From Planctomycetota bacterium (GTDB lineage Bacteria; Planctomycetota; J132), in assembly GCA_003694635.1 (NCBI GenBank), contig RFKQ01000045.1, forward strand, positions 1-35,947: a DNA stretch of 35,947 nucleotides. The letters run 5' to 3'. Below are positions 16,608-24,467 of the stretch, in pieces. Numbering within the stretch: position 1 is the first letter of the stretch; each line of letters begins with the position of its first letter. Below the pieces are notes generated by a model. The model was not told the DNA's origin. It made no database searches and saw only the letters and a list, made by a program, of their open reading frames with translations. A program made the translations under genes and the position numbers.

Positions 16608-16646
16608 GCTACATAAAATTATCACCCCAAAAAAAGGAGTAACACC

Positions 16647-16883
16647 ATGGCCCATAAAAAAGGACAAGGCTCTTCCCGAAACGGACGAGATAGTAACCCC
16701 AAATTTCGCGGTATCAAAAAGTACGCAGGCGAACGAGTAAAAGCCGGCAACATCCTAGTGCGCCAGCTAGGAACTAAGTTCAAACCCGGCAAAAACGTAG
16801 GAATGGGAAGGGATTTTACACTCTTCGCCCTAAAAGACGGTATGGTGCGCTTTGAAAATAAACGCCGTATCTCGGTAATCTAA
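16647..16883 (+). CDS. rpmA: 50S ribosomal protein L27
   Basis: A 78-residue protein beginning [19 protein letters not shown], the classical L27 N-terminus that reaches the peptidyl-transferase centre, followed by [15 protein letters not shown]. The N-terminus starts directly with MAHKKG, with no cleavable extension of the Firmicutes type. The ribosome site AAAGGAG precedes the ATG. It ends the operon and converges with moaE. Confidence 0.98.
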   Translation: MAHKKGQGSSRNGRDSNPKFRGIKKYAGERVKAGNILVRQLGTKFKPGKNVGMGRDFTLFALKDGMVRFENKRRISVI

Positions 16884-16926
16884 AAAGCTTAAAGCAAGCC
16901 AATCAGAAACTACGCTCCGCACGTAA

Positions 16927-16969
16927 GTGCGAGCACTCACTTCACTAGCCACCTGACAAGTGCTCGCAC
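16927..16969. repeat. Perfect 11-bp inverted repeat between rpmA and moaE
   Basis: GTGCGAGCACT (16927-16937) and AGTGCTCGCAC (16959-16969) flank a 21-base loop. The right arm lies inside the last codons of moaE. There is no T-tract, so it is not a standard intrinsic terminator. It could block both converging transcripts or protect 3' ends. Confidence 0.6.
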
Positions 16970-17370
16970 TCGCTCCACTGAGCAGTGCCGTCTTCATAAA
17001 ATTCCTTCTTCCAAATGGGCACAGACCTCTTGATCTCATCAATGACGCCATCCACCACCTCCAACGCCGCCTTGCGATGAGGAGCAGAAACCACCACCAA
17101 CAAACTCACCTCCCCAATCTCCACCCTACCCAAACGATGAACAATCGCCATGTCCTCAATGGCAAAACTATCCAGCATATCTTGACGGAGCTGAGTCAAC
17201 CTCTTCTTGGCAAACAGCTCGTAGGCCTCATAAAACAAATAACTCACCGCCTTCCCCCGATGATGGTTGCGCACAACTCCCAAAAAAGTAACCAGCGCAC
17301 CACAACAAGGATGAAAAAACTTTCTCTGAATCTCCTCCACCGGAATCGCCCGATAAGTGAGCTGAATCAT
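16945..17370 (-). CDS. moaE: Molybdopterin synthase catalytic subunit
   Basis: I start at the ATG at 17370, 141 residues; the track's TTG is three codons upstream. The protein has GALVTFLGVVRNHHRG with the conserved Arg, a central EAYELFAKKRL and the active-site VPIWKKEFYEDG with the lysines that attack and bind precursor Z, then W-S-E-C. MoaE transfers sulfur from the MoaD C-terminus to make molybdopterin. It follows moaD by five bases with a G-rich ribosome site. It ends inside a perfect inverted repeat. Confidence 0.94.
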   Translation of the reverse strand: MIQLTYRAIPVEEIQRKFFHPCCGALVTFLGVVRNHHRGKAVSYLFYEAYELFAKKRLTQLRQDMLDSFAIEDMAIVHRLGRVEIGEVSLLVVVSAPHRKAALEVVDGVIDEIKRSVPIWKKEFYEDGTAQWSECEHLSGG

Positions 17371-17375
17371 CCCCC

Positions 17376-17633
17376 TCAACCTCCACTTACCGGCGGTATA
17401 AGCGCCAGCTCTCGATGCTCGCCAGTCAAAACCTGATCGTCTTGAACAAACTCCAGGTCCACCGCCAAACGACTGCGCCCAATCAAAGCCGCCAGGTCGG
17501 GATAAACCCGCTGCAACTCCGCCTTCAACTGCGACGCCTGCAAAGGAAACTCCAACTCCACCTCAAGAGGCCGATTGCCATTCTCCTCCCGAAGAAGAGC
17601 AAAAACCTGTACCTGCACCGCTTTGCTGGACAT
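17376..17633 (-). CDS. moaD: Molybdopterin synthase sulfur carrier subunit
   Basis: I choose the ATG at 17633 (85 residues, MSSKAVQVQVFALLREE) with GAGAGG upstream; the track extends to a GTG 14 codons earlier. It is a beta-grasp protein of MoaD length ending in the diagnostic Gly-Gly (ALIPPVSGG), where the sulfur is carried as a thiocarboxylate. It lies between moeA and moaE on the same strand. The C-terminal Gly-Gly next to moaE makes the call firm although overall sequence is divergent. Confidence 0.93.
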   Translation of the reverse strand: MSSKAVQVQVFALLREENGNRPLEVELEFPLQASQLKAELQRVYPDLAALIGRSRLAVDLEFVQDDQVLTGEHRELALIPPVSGG

Positions 17634-17671
17634 CCCAAACCTCTCTTTCCAAAAACAAAAATAAAATCCTA

Positions 17672-18868
17672 TCACCGCCTAGGCAAAAAAATCACCTCCC
17701 CCTCCACACCCTTATTGGCCTCTACCACCCCAAAACCATCCATCAAACGAAGGCAAAATAAATCTCCCGAACCCTTCGTAGGTACCCATTCCCCCTCCCC
17801 ACCCCGCAAACGTAAAGGAAGATAACGCTCCCTAGAATGAGGCGAGAGCGACTCTCCCACCCGAACAAAATACGTCATAAACTCCACCGAACTAGCCCCC
17901 ATCATCTTGGCCATCACCGGCCTCACCAACGTAAGAAATGCCACCAACGAAGACACCGGATTGCCCGGCAATCCAAATACCACCACGCAACGCTCCTCCC
18001 CCCGCCAAGTGCCAAAAATTACCGGCTTGCCAGGCTTGATATGAACCCTCCGGAAATGAAGCTCTACCCCCAATTCCTCCAAAACACCCGGAACAAAATC
18101 CTTTGTCCCCGCACTCACCCCACCCGTAAGTAAAACAAGATCATAACCCAAAAGCGCCCTAGCAATCCTATCCTTCAGCTCAGACTCCCTATCCCCTATC
18201 CCCCCCAAAAGATCCGGTACACAAGGAAATTGCTCCCGAATCAAAGCAAATAACATCGGACCATTGGAATTGCGAATCTGACCCGGCCCCGGCTCCTCAT
18301 CCCAAGAAACCACCTCATCCCCTGTGGCCAAAATAGCCACCCGCGGAGAAGAACCTACCCAAACCTCCGTCTGACCCAACGTGGCCAAAATGGCTATCTC
18401 CTCCGGCCGCAACCGACTGCCCTTGGCCACCGCCAACTCATCGGCCTGAATGTTCTCTCCCCGACGACGCACCGCCTCCCCCACAGATACGCAGCGAAAC
18501 ACCTGTACCCTTCCCCCACCAAAACCACTGGTGTCCTCCACCTTCACCACCGCATCCGCTCCCTCAGGAAGCGGAGCACCCGTCATAATCTCCGCCGCCT
18601 GACCAGCTCGAATCACCCTCTCCGGCATGCAACCAGCAGGAATCCTCTCCACCACCTCCAGCTCCACCGGCGCCGAAACCGTATCCCGCGACCTTAAAGC
18701 AAAACCATCCATCGCCGCCGTGTCCCAAAGAGGATGAGGAAATGAAGCAAAAATGTCCTCCGCAAGATAATAACCGAACGAAGAAAGCAACTCCCGCCGC
18801 TCCACCGAAAGAAGCGGCGCCCTCTCCAACGCTATCCGCAAAGCCTGAGAACGAGAAATCGCCTCCAT
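17672..18868 (-). CDS. moeA: Molybdopterin molybdotransferase MoeA
   Basis: The track's ORF runs to 18949, but the upstream part is a hydrophobic stretch unlike MoeA. The ATG at 18868 with GAAGG upstream gives the normal 398 residues (MEAISRSQALRIAL). Motifs: TAAMDGFALR, ATGDEVV, LTGGVSAGTKDFVPG and FGLPGNPVSSLV, the molybdate-insertion site of the MoeA/gephyrin fold. It inserts molybdate into adenylated molybdopterin. It stands upstream of moaD and moaE and downstream of pilT. No molybdoenzyme or moaA/moaC gene is in the window. Confidence 0.95.
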   Translation of the reverse strand: MEAISRSQALRIALERAPLLSVERRELLSSFGYYLAEDIFASFPHPLWDTAAMDGFALRSRDTVSAPVELEVVERIPAGCMPERVIRAGQAAEIMTGAPLPEGADAVVKVEDTSGFGGGRVQVFRCVSVGEAVRRRGENIQADELAVAKGSRLRPEEIAILATLGQTEVWVGSSPRVAILATGDEVVSWDEEPGPGQIRNSNGPMLFALIREQFPCVPDLLGGIGDRESELKDRIARALLGYDLVLLTGGVSAGTKDFVPGVLEELGVELHFRRVHIKPGKPVIFGTWRGEERCVVVFGLPGNPVSSLVAFLTLVRPVMAKMMGASSVEFMTYFVRVGESLSPHSRERYLPLRLRGGEGEWVPTKGSGDLFCLRLMDGFGVVEANKGVEGEVIFLPRR

Positions 18869-18952
18869 CACCAAAGTGCCTTCATCCCAATAGACTAGAA
18901 AACTATACCCAAAATAAAATAAAAAAAATCCCCCAACCAGAAAAACCATAAA

Positions 18953-20362
18953 TCACAATCGCTCAAAACGCTTGGGATCGTTTGCATAATAAATCGCAGT
19001 CTCTTTATCTATCACCTTCTTGCGCAATAACTCCATAATGGATTCATCCATTAACTTCATCCCATACTTCCTACCCGTCTGCATCACCGAATACAACTGA
19101 AACGTGCGCGCCTCCCGAATCAAATTGCTCACCGCAGAAGTGGTAAACAATAACTCAATCGCCGGCACCATACCCGTACCATCCGCCCGCGGAAGAAGCT
19201 GCTGGGAAATAATCCCCCGCAACGACTCCGAAACCATCGCCCGAATCTGCGCCTGCTCCTTGGGAGGAAAAACATCTAAAATGCGATCCACCGTGCGAAT
19301 CGCATTCGTGGTGTGCAACGTCCCAAAAACCAAATGCCCCGTCTCCGCCGCCGTGATCGCCGTGGAAATGGTGTCCAAATCCCGCATCTCTCCAATCATA
19401 ATAATGTCCGGGTCCTCCCGCAAAGCCGCACGAATCGCTGTCCCCCAACCACTAGTGTGACGCTCCACCTGACGCTGAGTGACATTGCAACCCTTCGACT
19501 CAAAAACAAACTCAATCGGATCCTCCACCGTAATAATGTGATCGTGACGCTCCTGATTGACAATCTCAATCAACGCCGCTAAAGTGGAGGATTTACCAGA
19601 ACCCGCCGGACCTGTCACCAACACAAGCCCCTGATGAAAAGTGGTAAACTTGCGAACACTCTCCGGAATCCCTAACTCCTTAAGCGTGGGAATCTTCTGA
19701 GGTATTAAACGAAAAGTACCATCCACGCCACGCCGCTGCTGACACATGTTCGCCCGAAAACGACCTAAACCCTCTAGCTCAAAAGAAAAATCTAAATCCA
19801 AAGTCTCTAAAAACTTCTCCCTATCCCGCTCGTCCAAAATCTCCAATAACTGCTTCTTGTTCACCTCCGGCTCCAAAACCGGATGATTCATGTAGATAAT
19901 ATGACCATTCAAACGCATAAACGGCTTCGCACCACTAGCCAAATGCAAGTCAGAAGCCCCTACCTGCCGAGCAAATTTCAAATAATTCTTGACGCCCTTC
20001 CCATAAAAATGACTCACATCCTTCGCCTCAATCTTCGCTAAATTAGGCGGCAACTTTATCTTCTTCGCCTCCGCCCCCCCCATCGCCTCATCCCCTACAG
20101 AAGCCGATGAAGATCGCAACTTGGAAGAAACTGGCCTGGACTTGGGCTTCGTAATCCCCTTCTTGGCTAAATGCTTCCAACGAGCCTTATCAATGGCAGC
20201 AAATTGCTTCTCAGAAATGTAATCCAAGTCCAATAAAATCTGGCCAATATCCTTATCCGGCTCCGTATTCTCCTGAATCTCCCGGCACTCCTCCGCCTCC
20301 TCCTTAGTGATGATCCTATTGTGAACCGCAATTTTGATGAATATTTTGTCCTCTTCGCGCAT
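18953..20362 (-). CDS. pilT: PilT-type twitching motility ATPase with N-terminal extension
   Basis: A 469-residue protein; a usual PilT is about 345-370. Residues ~1-65 are an added helical module with the pattern ITKEEAEECREIQ...IGQILLDLDYISEKQF, seen in front of several signalling or secretion proteins. A Ser-rich linker follows (77-90). The PilT core begins near 115 with GASDLHLASGAKPFMRLNG. Walker A is GPAGSGKS (251-258), the Asp box ITVEDPIEFVF, Walker B PDIIMIGEMRD and the His box TGHLVFGTLHTTNA. PilT powers type IV pilus retraction at the inner membrane. No pilin or pil assembly gene is nearby; moeA follows in the same direction. Confidence 0.93.
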   Translation of the reverse strand: MREEDKIFIKIAVHNRIITKEEAEECREIQENTEPDKDIGQILLDLDYISEKQFAAIDKARWKHLAKKGITKPKSRPVSSKLRSSSASVGDEAMGGAEAKKIKLPPNLAKIEAKDVSHFYGKGVKNYLKFARQVGASDLHLASGAKPFMRLNGHIIYMNHPVLEPEVNKKQLLEILDERDREKFLETLDLDFSFELEGLGRFRANMCQQRRGVDGTFRLIPQKIPTLKELGIPESVRKFTTFHQGLVLVTGPAGSGKSSTLAALIEIVNQERHDHIITVEDPIEFVFESKGCNVTQRQVERHTSGWGTAIRAALREDPDIIMIGEMRDLDTISTAITAAETGHLVFGTLHTTNAIRTVDRILDVFPPKEQAQIRAMVSESLRGIISQQLLPRADGTGMVPAIELLFTTSAVSNLIREARTFQLYSVMQTGRKYGMKLMDESIMELLRKKVIDKETAIYYANDPKRFERL

Positions 20363-20416
20363 AAACCCAGCCCTCGAGTGGTGAAATGGTGAAAATAAAT
20401 GAAAATCTAGCTAAAA

Positions 20417-20489
<73 letters not shown>

Positions 20490-20538
20490 ATAATTAATCA
20501 AACCGATTACTCTTCTAAAAACTTCATTTGATGATAGA

Positions 20539-20566
20539 ATTATACAAAAAGAAAAGAAGAAATCAA
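20539..20566 (-). promoter_or_regulatory. Sigma-70-type promoter for tRNA-Arg
   Basis: On the minus strand TTGATT (20561-20566) and a perfect TATAAT (20539-20544) are 16 bases apart. The predicted start is about 45 bases before the tRNA. It may also serve pilT and the moe/moa genes downstream. Confidence 0.7.
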
Positions 20567-20626
20567 TATTAAAAAAAGTAAATTGACCTAATCCATAAAA
20601 TGGATTACTCTTCATTTTAAAGACTC

Positions 20627-20643
20627 CCCCACCCTGGGTGGGG
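20627..20643. repeat. 17-base perfect palindrome
   Basis: CCCCACCCTGGGTGGGG: arms of eight with a single central base. It opens a GC-rich block inside an AT-rich gap. Confidence 0.75.
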
Positions 20644-20661
20644 AAAGTTATAGGAAAACAT

Positions 20662-20796
20662 AACCCTCTCCATCTCCCTTCTCCCTTTGTTGGGCTAGAA
20701 GGCAGTCTGCCAGGGTGAGGAATAAGAGGGTTTTCCCCTTCCGATCTCGCCCCATTCCGACCCGCCTCCCGAGGGGGAGAGGAGAGGGGAAAACCC
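20662..20796. repeat. GC-rich inverted-repeat block
   Basis: AACCCTCT (20662-20669) pairs with AGAGGGTT (20725-20732), and GGGTTTTCCCCT (20728-20739) pairs perfectly with AGGGGAAAACCC (20785-20796). The middle copy can thus pair to either side. The block looks like a decayed or non-autonomous repeat element of the CCCTCTCC/GGAGAGGG kind. No target-site duplication was identified. Confidence 0.55.
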
Positions 20797-21222
20797 AAAT
20801 ATGGAAAGTGATTATCAGTTTAGCAAAAATCGTGCCTATTTAGGAGAGAAATATAACTTTTATAATCAGATTTGCAACTAATTTTTTATATCTCGTTTTT
20901 TAGCAATGGGTTATGTGTGCAGAAAAATGCGTTCCAATTTTGAAAAATTTTTGCATTGACTTGCAAAATTGGTCAATTTTTTTAAAGTAACCCTGTCTCG
21001 TTTTGGGACACTTCGGAAAAAGCGAATATTTTTCCCCCCTCTCCGCCCCCTCTTCCCCATCGTTACAAAACAACACACTGCCCATCAATTACTACTCCCC
21101 AAAACTTCTTTCCTAAGAGAAGAACTATTTCCTGCAAGTACAGCTTTCTGGAAACAAAAAAAAGTTAATATATAATGAAATTAAAGCAAACACCGCAAAA
21201 CTCAAAATTTTGCTATTTTTCC

Positions 21223-21251
21223 TTGTCAATCCCCTCCTTTGTTGATAGAAT
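21223..21251 (+). promoter_or_regulatory. Sigma-70-type promoter for the CvpA-like gene
   Basis: TTGTCA (21223-21228) and TAGAAT (21246-21251) are separated by exactly 17 bases; each matches consensus at five of six. The leader to the ATG at 21376 would be about 118 bases. Confidence 0.65.
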
Positions 21252-21375
21252 TACAAAAGAAAAAAAACAAATCCCTTAAGCCTATGAAAAGTATTTTCCA
21301 AAGTAATCGCTTCCCTCTGTCCTAACAAGAAAACGTTGGCACATAGCCAGAATTTAGCAAAAAGGAACAAGTACC

Positions 21376-22941
21376 ATGAATTGGATTTTATTGCTAAATA
21401 TCCTCTCAGGTTTGTATATCGCAGGAAATGTCCTCTACTACTCTTCCAAAGGTGTAAACAAAGCTCTGATCAAAAACATCGCCGCTATCCCCTCTCTCAT
21501 CCTCTCTGTCGTTGTGCTGATTAAGTTTGGAGGACAAATCGGGGAGCTGACACACTTTTTTGATGAACCTATCCTCGATTTGTTCATCTCTTACATTCTT
21601 GTTTTTCTTATCATTTACAATACGTCCATGTTCCTTTTTGAGCGTCTGTTGACGAAACTAAAAGAATTGTTTCTCGAAAAATTCAAAGATTCCCCCCAAA
21701 TTCTAAAAAAAACTTTCGTTCGAACACGACCATCGAACCTCCCCTTCAACAGCCAAGAAAACAGACCAGCCTCAAAAACAACACCTTCTCTCTCTACTTT
21801 TCTAGAAAACCGCTCCAAGTCCGAAGCATACAAGCTCAGCCCGCCTCCAACAGGCCCAAAAAACTTTTCCAAAAGCAAAAAAGTTCTCATAATACTTGTG
21901 GCTCTTGTCCTTTTCTTCGCATTTCTCGCCTTTCCCAAAACTACTTTTCTCTTTGTGGTGAGCACCTTGATCACCCGACTCTATAAAAAAAGCGACCAGA
22001 ATCCGCCATCTCTGCAGCAGCAGCAGCAAAGAGCAAAAGAGCAGCAGCAAAGAGCAAAAGAGCAGCAGCAAAGAGCAAAAGAAAAACAAACTATCCGAGG
22101 TCTTGTCTTTTCCTTTGTCTTGCTTCTCTTTACCGCTTTCTTACTACTAATACCTAAAAGCAATTCCTTCCATCTCTTGCACACAGTTGCTCTCTTCCTA
22201 TTCTCTCTATTCTTCATTTTGTTCGGGTTTTACCTAATTCGATCTATCTATTTTGCAATCCTAGATTTTCTTTCTCGATTGAAGCAAAATCTTAACCATC
22301 TTTCACAATGGAAAAGAGATTTTACCTCCACTCTTAAAAAAGCAAATTTAGAAAAAACAAGGTTAGAAAAAGTAGAGAAAAATATCCCCTCCATTTCCTA
22401 CTCCACCACCGCTCCAAACAACTTCCCTCCTCGCTTGCCCGAAAGCAAAAAAATTTCCAAACAAGAACAAAATTTGGCCAGCCTACTCGCAGCCATCCAA
22501 AGCGTGGCCTCCATTTTCTACCTCCTGTTTCTCTTTTATCTATTTCCCATCCTTCCTGGCAATTGGATAGACAAAGTGGATAAAACATTCGCCGGGCAAA
22601 TCTACCGACAAACTATCGTCTCCCCTTTGGAAAAAGAATCCCTCTTCTTCAAAGCCATAAGCCACAGCGGATACCTCCTAGAAATCGGCGAAAAACTCCA
22701 AAAAGATCATAAAAAAACCCTCCAAAAACTTCAACAAGATCCCCGCATCCAACCATTGCTCCAAGAACCTAGTATCCAAAAACTCATCCAAAATCCTGAC
22801 TTCTGGCGCAGATTTCGTCAAAAACCATTCCAAACCCTAAATGATAATAGAGAAATCCAGAGCCTACTCCAAAATCCCAGTATCCGTCAAAAATTGCTCC
22901 AAATCCCTATCAAAGACGCCTGGAAACTGGTCAAAACCTAA
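21376..22941 (+). CDS. Multi-pass membrane protein, CvpA-like ends with central insertion
   Basis: A 521-residue protein without confident family. Three hydrophobic helices at the front (about 3-22, 33-52, 66-90) and the arrangement WILLLNILSGLYIAGNVLYY resemble the start of CvpA (colicin V production) proteins. A helix around 375-395 (SIFYLLFLFYLFPILPGNW) could be the displaced fourth CvpA helix. Between them lie about 280 extra residues with three more hydrophobic stretches and a QQQRAKE triple repeat. The last 90 residues contain short repeats of the DPRIQPLLQEPSIQKLI type, which I recall from C-termini of some CvpA-family proteins. A ribosome site (AAAGGA) fits the ATG. It is followed by an LSm-like gene 56 bases on. 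Confidence 0.5.
   Translation: MNWILLLNILSGLYIAGNVLYYSSKGVNKALIKNIAAIPSLILSVVVLIKFGGQIGELTHFFDEPILDLFISYILVFLIIYNTSMFLFERLLTKLKELFLEKFKDSPQILKKTFVRTRPSNLPFNSQENRPASKTTPSLSTFLENRSKSEAYKLSPPPTGPKNFSKSKKVLIILVALVLFFAFLAFPKTTFLFVVSTLITRLYKKSDQNPPSLQQQQQRAKEQQQRAKEQQQRAKEKQTIRGLVFSFVLLLFTAFLLLIPKSNSFHLLHTVALFLFSLFFILFGFYLIRSIYFAILDFLSRLKQNLNHLSQWKRDFTSTLKKANLEKTRLEKVEKNIPSISYSTTAPNNFPPRLPESKKISKQEQNLASLLAAIQSVASIFYLLFLFYLFPILPGNWIDKVDKTFAGQIYRQTIVSPLEKESLFFKAISHSGYLLEIGEKLQKDHKKTLQKLQQDPRIQPLLQEPSIQKLIQNPDFWRRFRQKPFQTLNDNREIQSLLQNPSIRQKLLQIPIKDAWKLVKT
22021..22083 (+). repeat. In-frame 21-bp tandem repeat, three copies
   Basis: The unit CAGCAGCAAAGAGCAAAAGA(G/A) is repeated at 22021, 22042 and 22063 and encodes QQQRAKE three times. 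The copies are identical except for the last base. Such exact repeats can change in number by slippage without breaking the frame. Confidence 0.95.
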
Positions 22942-22997
22942 AGCCCCCCAACAAAACCCCCAAACCAAACTTAAACTCCCTTATCTTGAGAATAATC

Positions 22998-23276
22998 ATG
23001 AAAAGCACAGATAAAATCCTTGAAAAATACCTCAACCAACAAGTCATTGTAGACACCAACACCAATTTCGTCTTTATCGGCACCCTTGTAGAAATGACCC
23101 CCGACTACGTCCTGCTTCAAAACGCAGACGCCCACGATATCACCCAAGGTTCCTCCTCAAAAGAGCGCTACCTTATTGAATCCAAAAAATATGTGGTAAA
23201 AATAAACCGCAAAGAAGTCCTTATCCGAGGCGATAAAGTAGTCAGTATTTCCCTTCTGGAGGATCTAATCGTATGA
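22998..23276 (+). CDS. Small LSm/Hfq-fold-like protein
   Basis: I start at the ATG at 22998 (92 residues, MKSTDKILEKYL); the track's TTG is four codons upstream. The body has the Sm pattern: QQVIVDTNTNFVFIGTLVEM (Sm1-like strands), then YVLLQNADAHDI and, after an insert, KYVVKINRKEVLIRGDKVVSISL (Sm2-like: N-R...I-R-G). In Sm proteins the Asn-Arg and Ile-Arg-Gly positions contact RNA. Members of this small family are, from memory, common in planctomycetes and largely uncharacterised. The stop overlaps the next start in ATGA, so translation is coupled to the secreted TPR-like protein. Confidence 0.7.
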   Translation: MKSTDKILEKYLNQQVIVDTNTNFVFIGTLVEMTPDYVLLQNADAHDITQGSSSKERYLIESKKYVVKINRKEVLIRGDKVVSISLLEDLIV

Positions 23277-24205
23277 AAAATCCTTACTTTCTGTGGATAA
23301 AAATAAAAATCTACCTTCTTCTGCTCCTGCTCATCCTAGTCTACCCAACAACCGCCCAAGCGGATATCCTTGTACTCAAAGATGGACGACGAATTGAAGG
23401 CAAAATCGTCGAAAGCAACCCCTCCACCATCGTCGTCCTCGTCAAAGTAGGCACCTCCTCGGCAAAAATCTACCTGGAACGCAAGATGATCCTCCGCATC
23501 CATAAACAGAAGAAAACCTCCTGGGAACAAATTTTAGAGGAATATGAATATCGACTCAAATCCGCCCAAAAAAGCCAAAAACCTCAAGAATGGGAAGCTC
23601 TCGCCAAGTGGTGCCAACGGGAAAAACTCCACAACAAAGCCCAAATGGCCCTGCAAAAAGCGCTTAAACTATACGAAAACAACACTCAAAAACAAAACAA
23701 TACAAACAGCTGGCTGGAATTTGCCAAATGGTGTGTCCAAAACAAATTTTTTAAAAAGGCAGAACAAGCCTACCAAAAGGTAATCTCCCTAGACCCTGAA
23801 AATGCTACAGCGCGGAATTATTTGGGATACGTACGTTATAAAAATAAATGGTACCGAGCGGAAGAAATAGAAAAAATTCGCGACAAAGAAATGCGCCTAA
23901 AAGGCTACCTGAAATACAAGGGAAAATGGTACACACCAAAAGCTCTAAATACACTCCTTCAACTGGAAAAAAACAAAAAATGGGAAGAAAAACTGAAACT
24001 CCTTCAACAAAAAAATGACCATCTATCTCAACTCCTCCAACAATCCCAAATCAAAATCTCTAACCTCGAACAAAAACTCCAAACCCTTGAGCAAAACTAC
24101 CTTCACCTACTTCAAAAGTTTAAATCCCTCTGGCTATCTCTCTACCAAAAAATGCAAGAACAAGATAAAAAAATCCTAGAACTCCAAAAATCTCTCTACA
24201 AATAA
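23273..24205 (+). CDS. Secreted or lipid-side TPR-like coiled-coil protein
   Basis: A 310-residue protein with a signal peptide (IKIYLLLLLLILVYPTTAQA, cleavage near residue 30). A small beta module comes first: DILVLKDGRRIEGKIVE and an IYLERKMILRI strand pair. Helical repeats with W-C landmarks follow (EALAKWCQREKLHNKAQ; LEFAKWCVQNKFFKKAEQ; AYQKVISLDPENATARNYLG), then YKNKWY/YKGKWYTP motifs and a C-terminal coiled coil from about residue 225. This composition is typical of planctomycete periplasmic proteins of unknown role. It overlaps the LSm-like gene by four bases. I see no catalytic motif. Confidence 0.7.
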   Translation: MKNPYFLWIKIKIYLLLLLLILVYPTTAQADILVLKDGRRIEGKIVESNPSTIVVLVKVGTSSAKIYLERKMILRIHKQKKTSWEQILEEYEYRLKSAQKSQKPQEWEALAKWCQREKLHNKAQMALQKALKLYENNTQKQNNTNSWLEFAKWCVQNKFFKKAEQAYQKVISLDPENATARNYLGYVRYKNKWYRAEEIEKIRDKEMRLKGYLKYKGKWYTPKALNTLLQLEKNKKWEEKLKLLQQKNDHLSQLLQQSQIKISNLEQKLQTLEQNYLHLLQKFKSLWLSLYQKMQEQDKKILELQKSLYK

Positions 24206-24467
24206 AAAACTCAATCCCCAATATATTTTTCTGATGCTCCAAAAACCCGATTGAATTTTATTTCCAGACCCCGCTTCTCCCCCACCTTTAAAAAGCTCTA
24301 CCCGGGAAACCAAGTCTTCGCAAGGTCCCCTTATCCCCCCTTGCCCAAGGCAGCTTTCATCAATCAATCAACCAACTCTAACTTTATCAAAAATAAAGGC
24401 TTTTAAACTCCCTCTTTGTTCCTCAAAAAAATTTACCCACTTCAAAATAAATAAAGTTTACAAAAGA

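Larger units (their letters stand above)
20490..21375. other. Large intergenic region with promoters and repeats, no gene seen
   Basis: This 886-base gap divides the tRNA/pilT unit from the CvpA-like unit. It holds the tRNA promoter, a GC-rich repeat block (20627-20796), an AT-rich stretch and a promoter at 21223. Within the AT-rich part ATTGAC (20955-20960) and GTCAAT (20972-20977) form a short operator-like inverted repeat. The ORFs in the track here are short and cross the tRNA or repeats, so I do not call them genes. Confidence 0.7.

Noticed and set aside
20955-20977. Functional operator ATTGAC-N11-GTCAAT
   Set aside because: Six-base arms in AT-rich sequence occur by chance; kept only as a note in the gap description.
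22021-22083. CRISPR-like direct repeats
   Set aside because: The units are contiguous, in frame and encode QQQRAKE, with no spacers.
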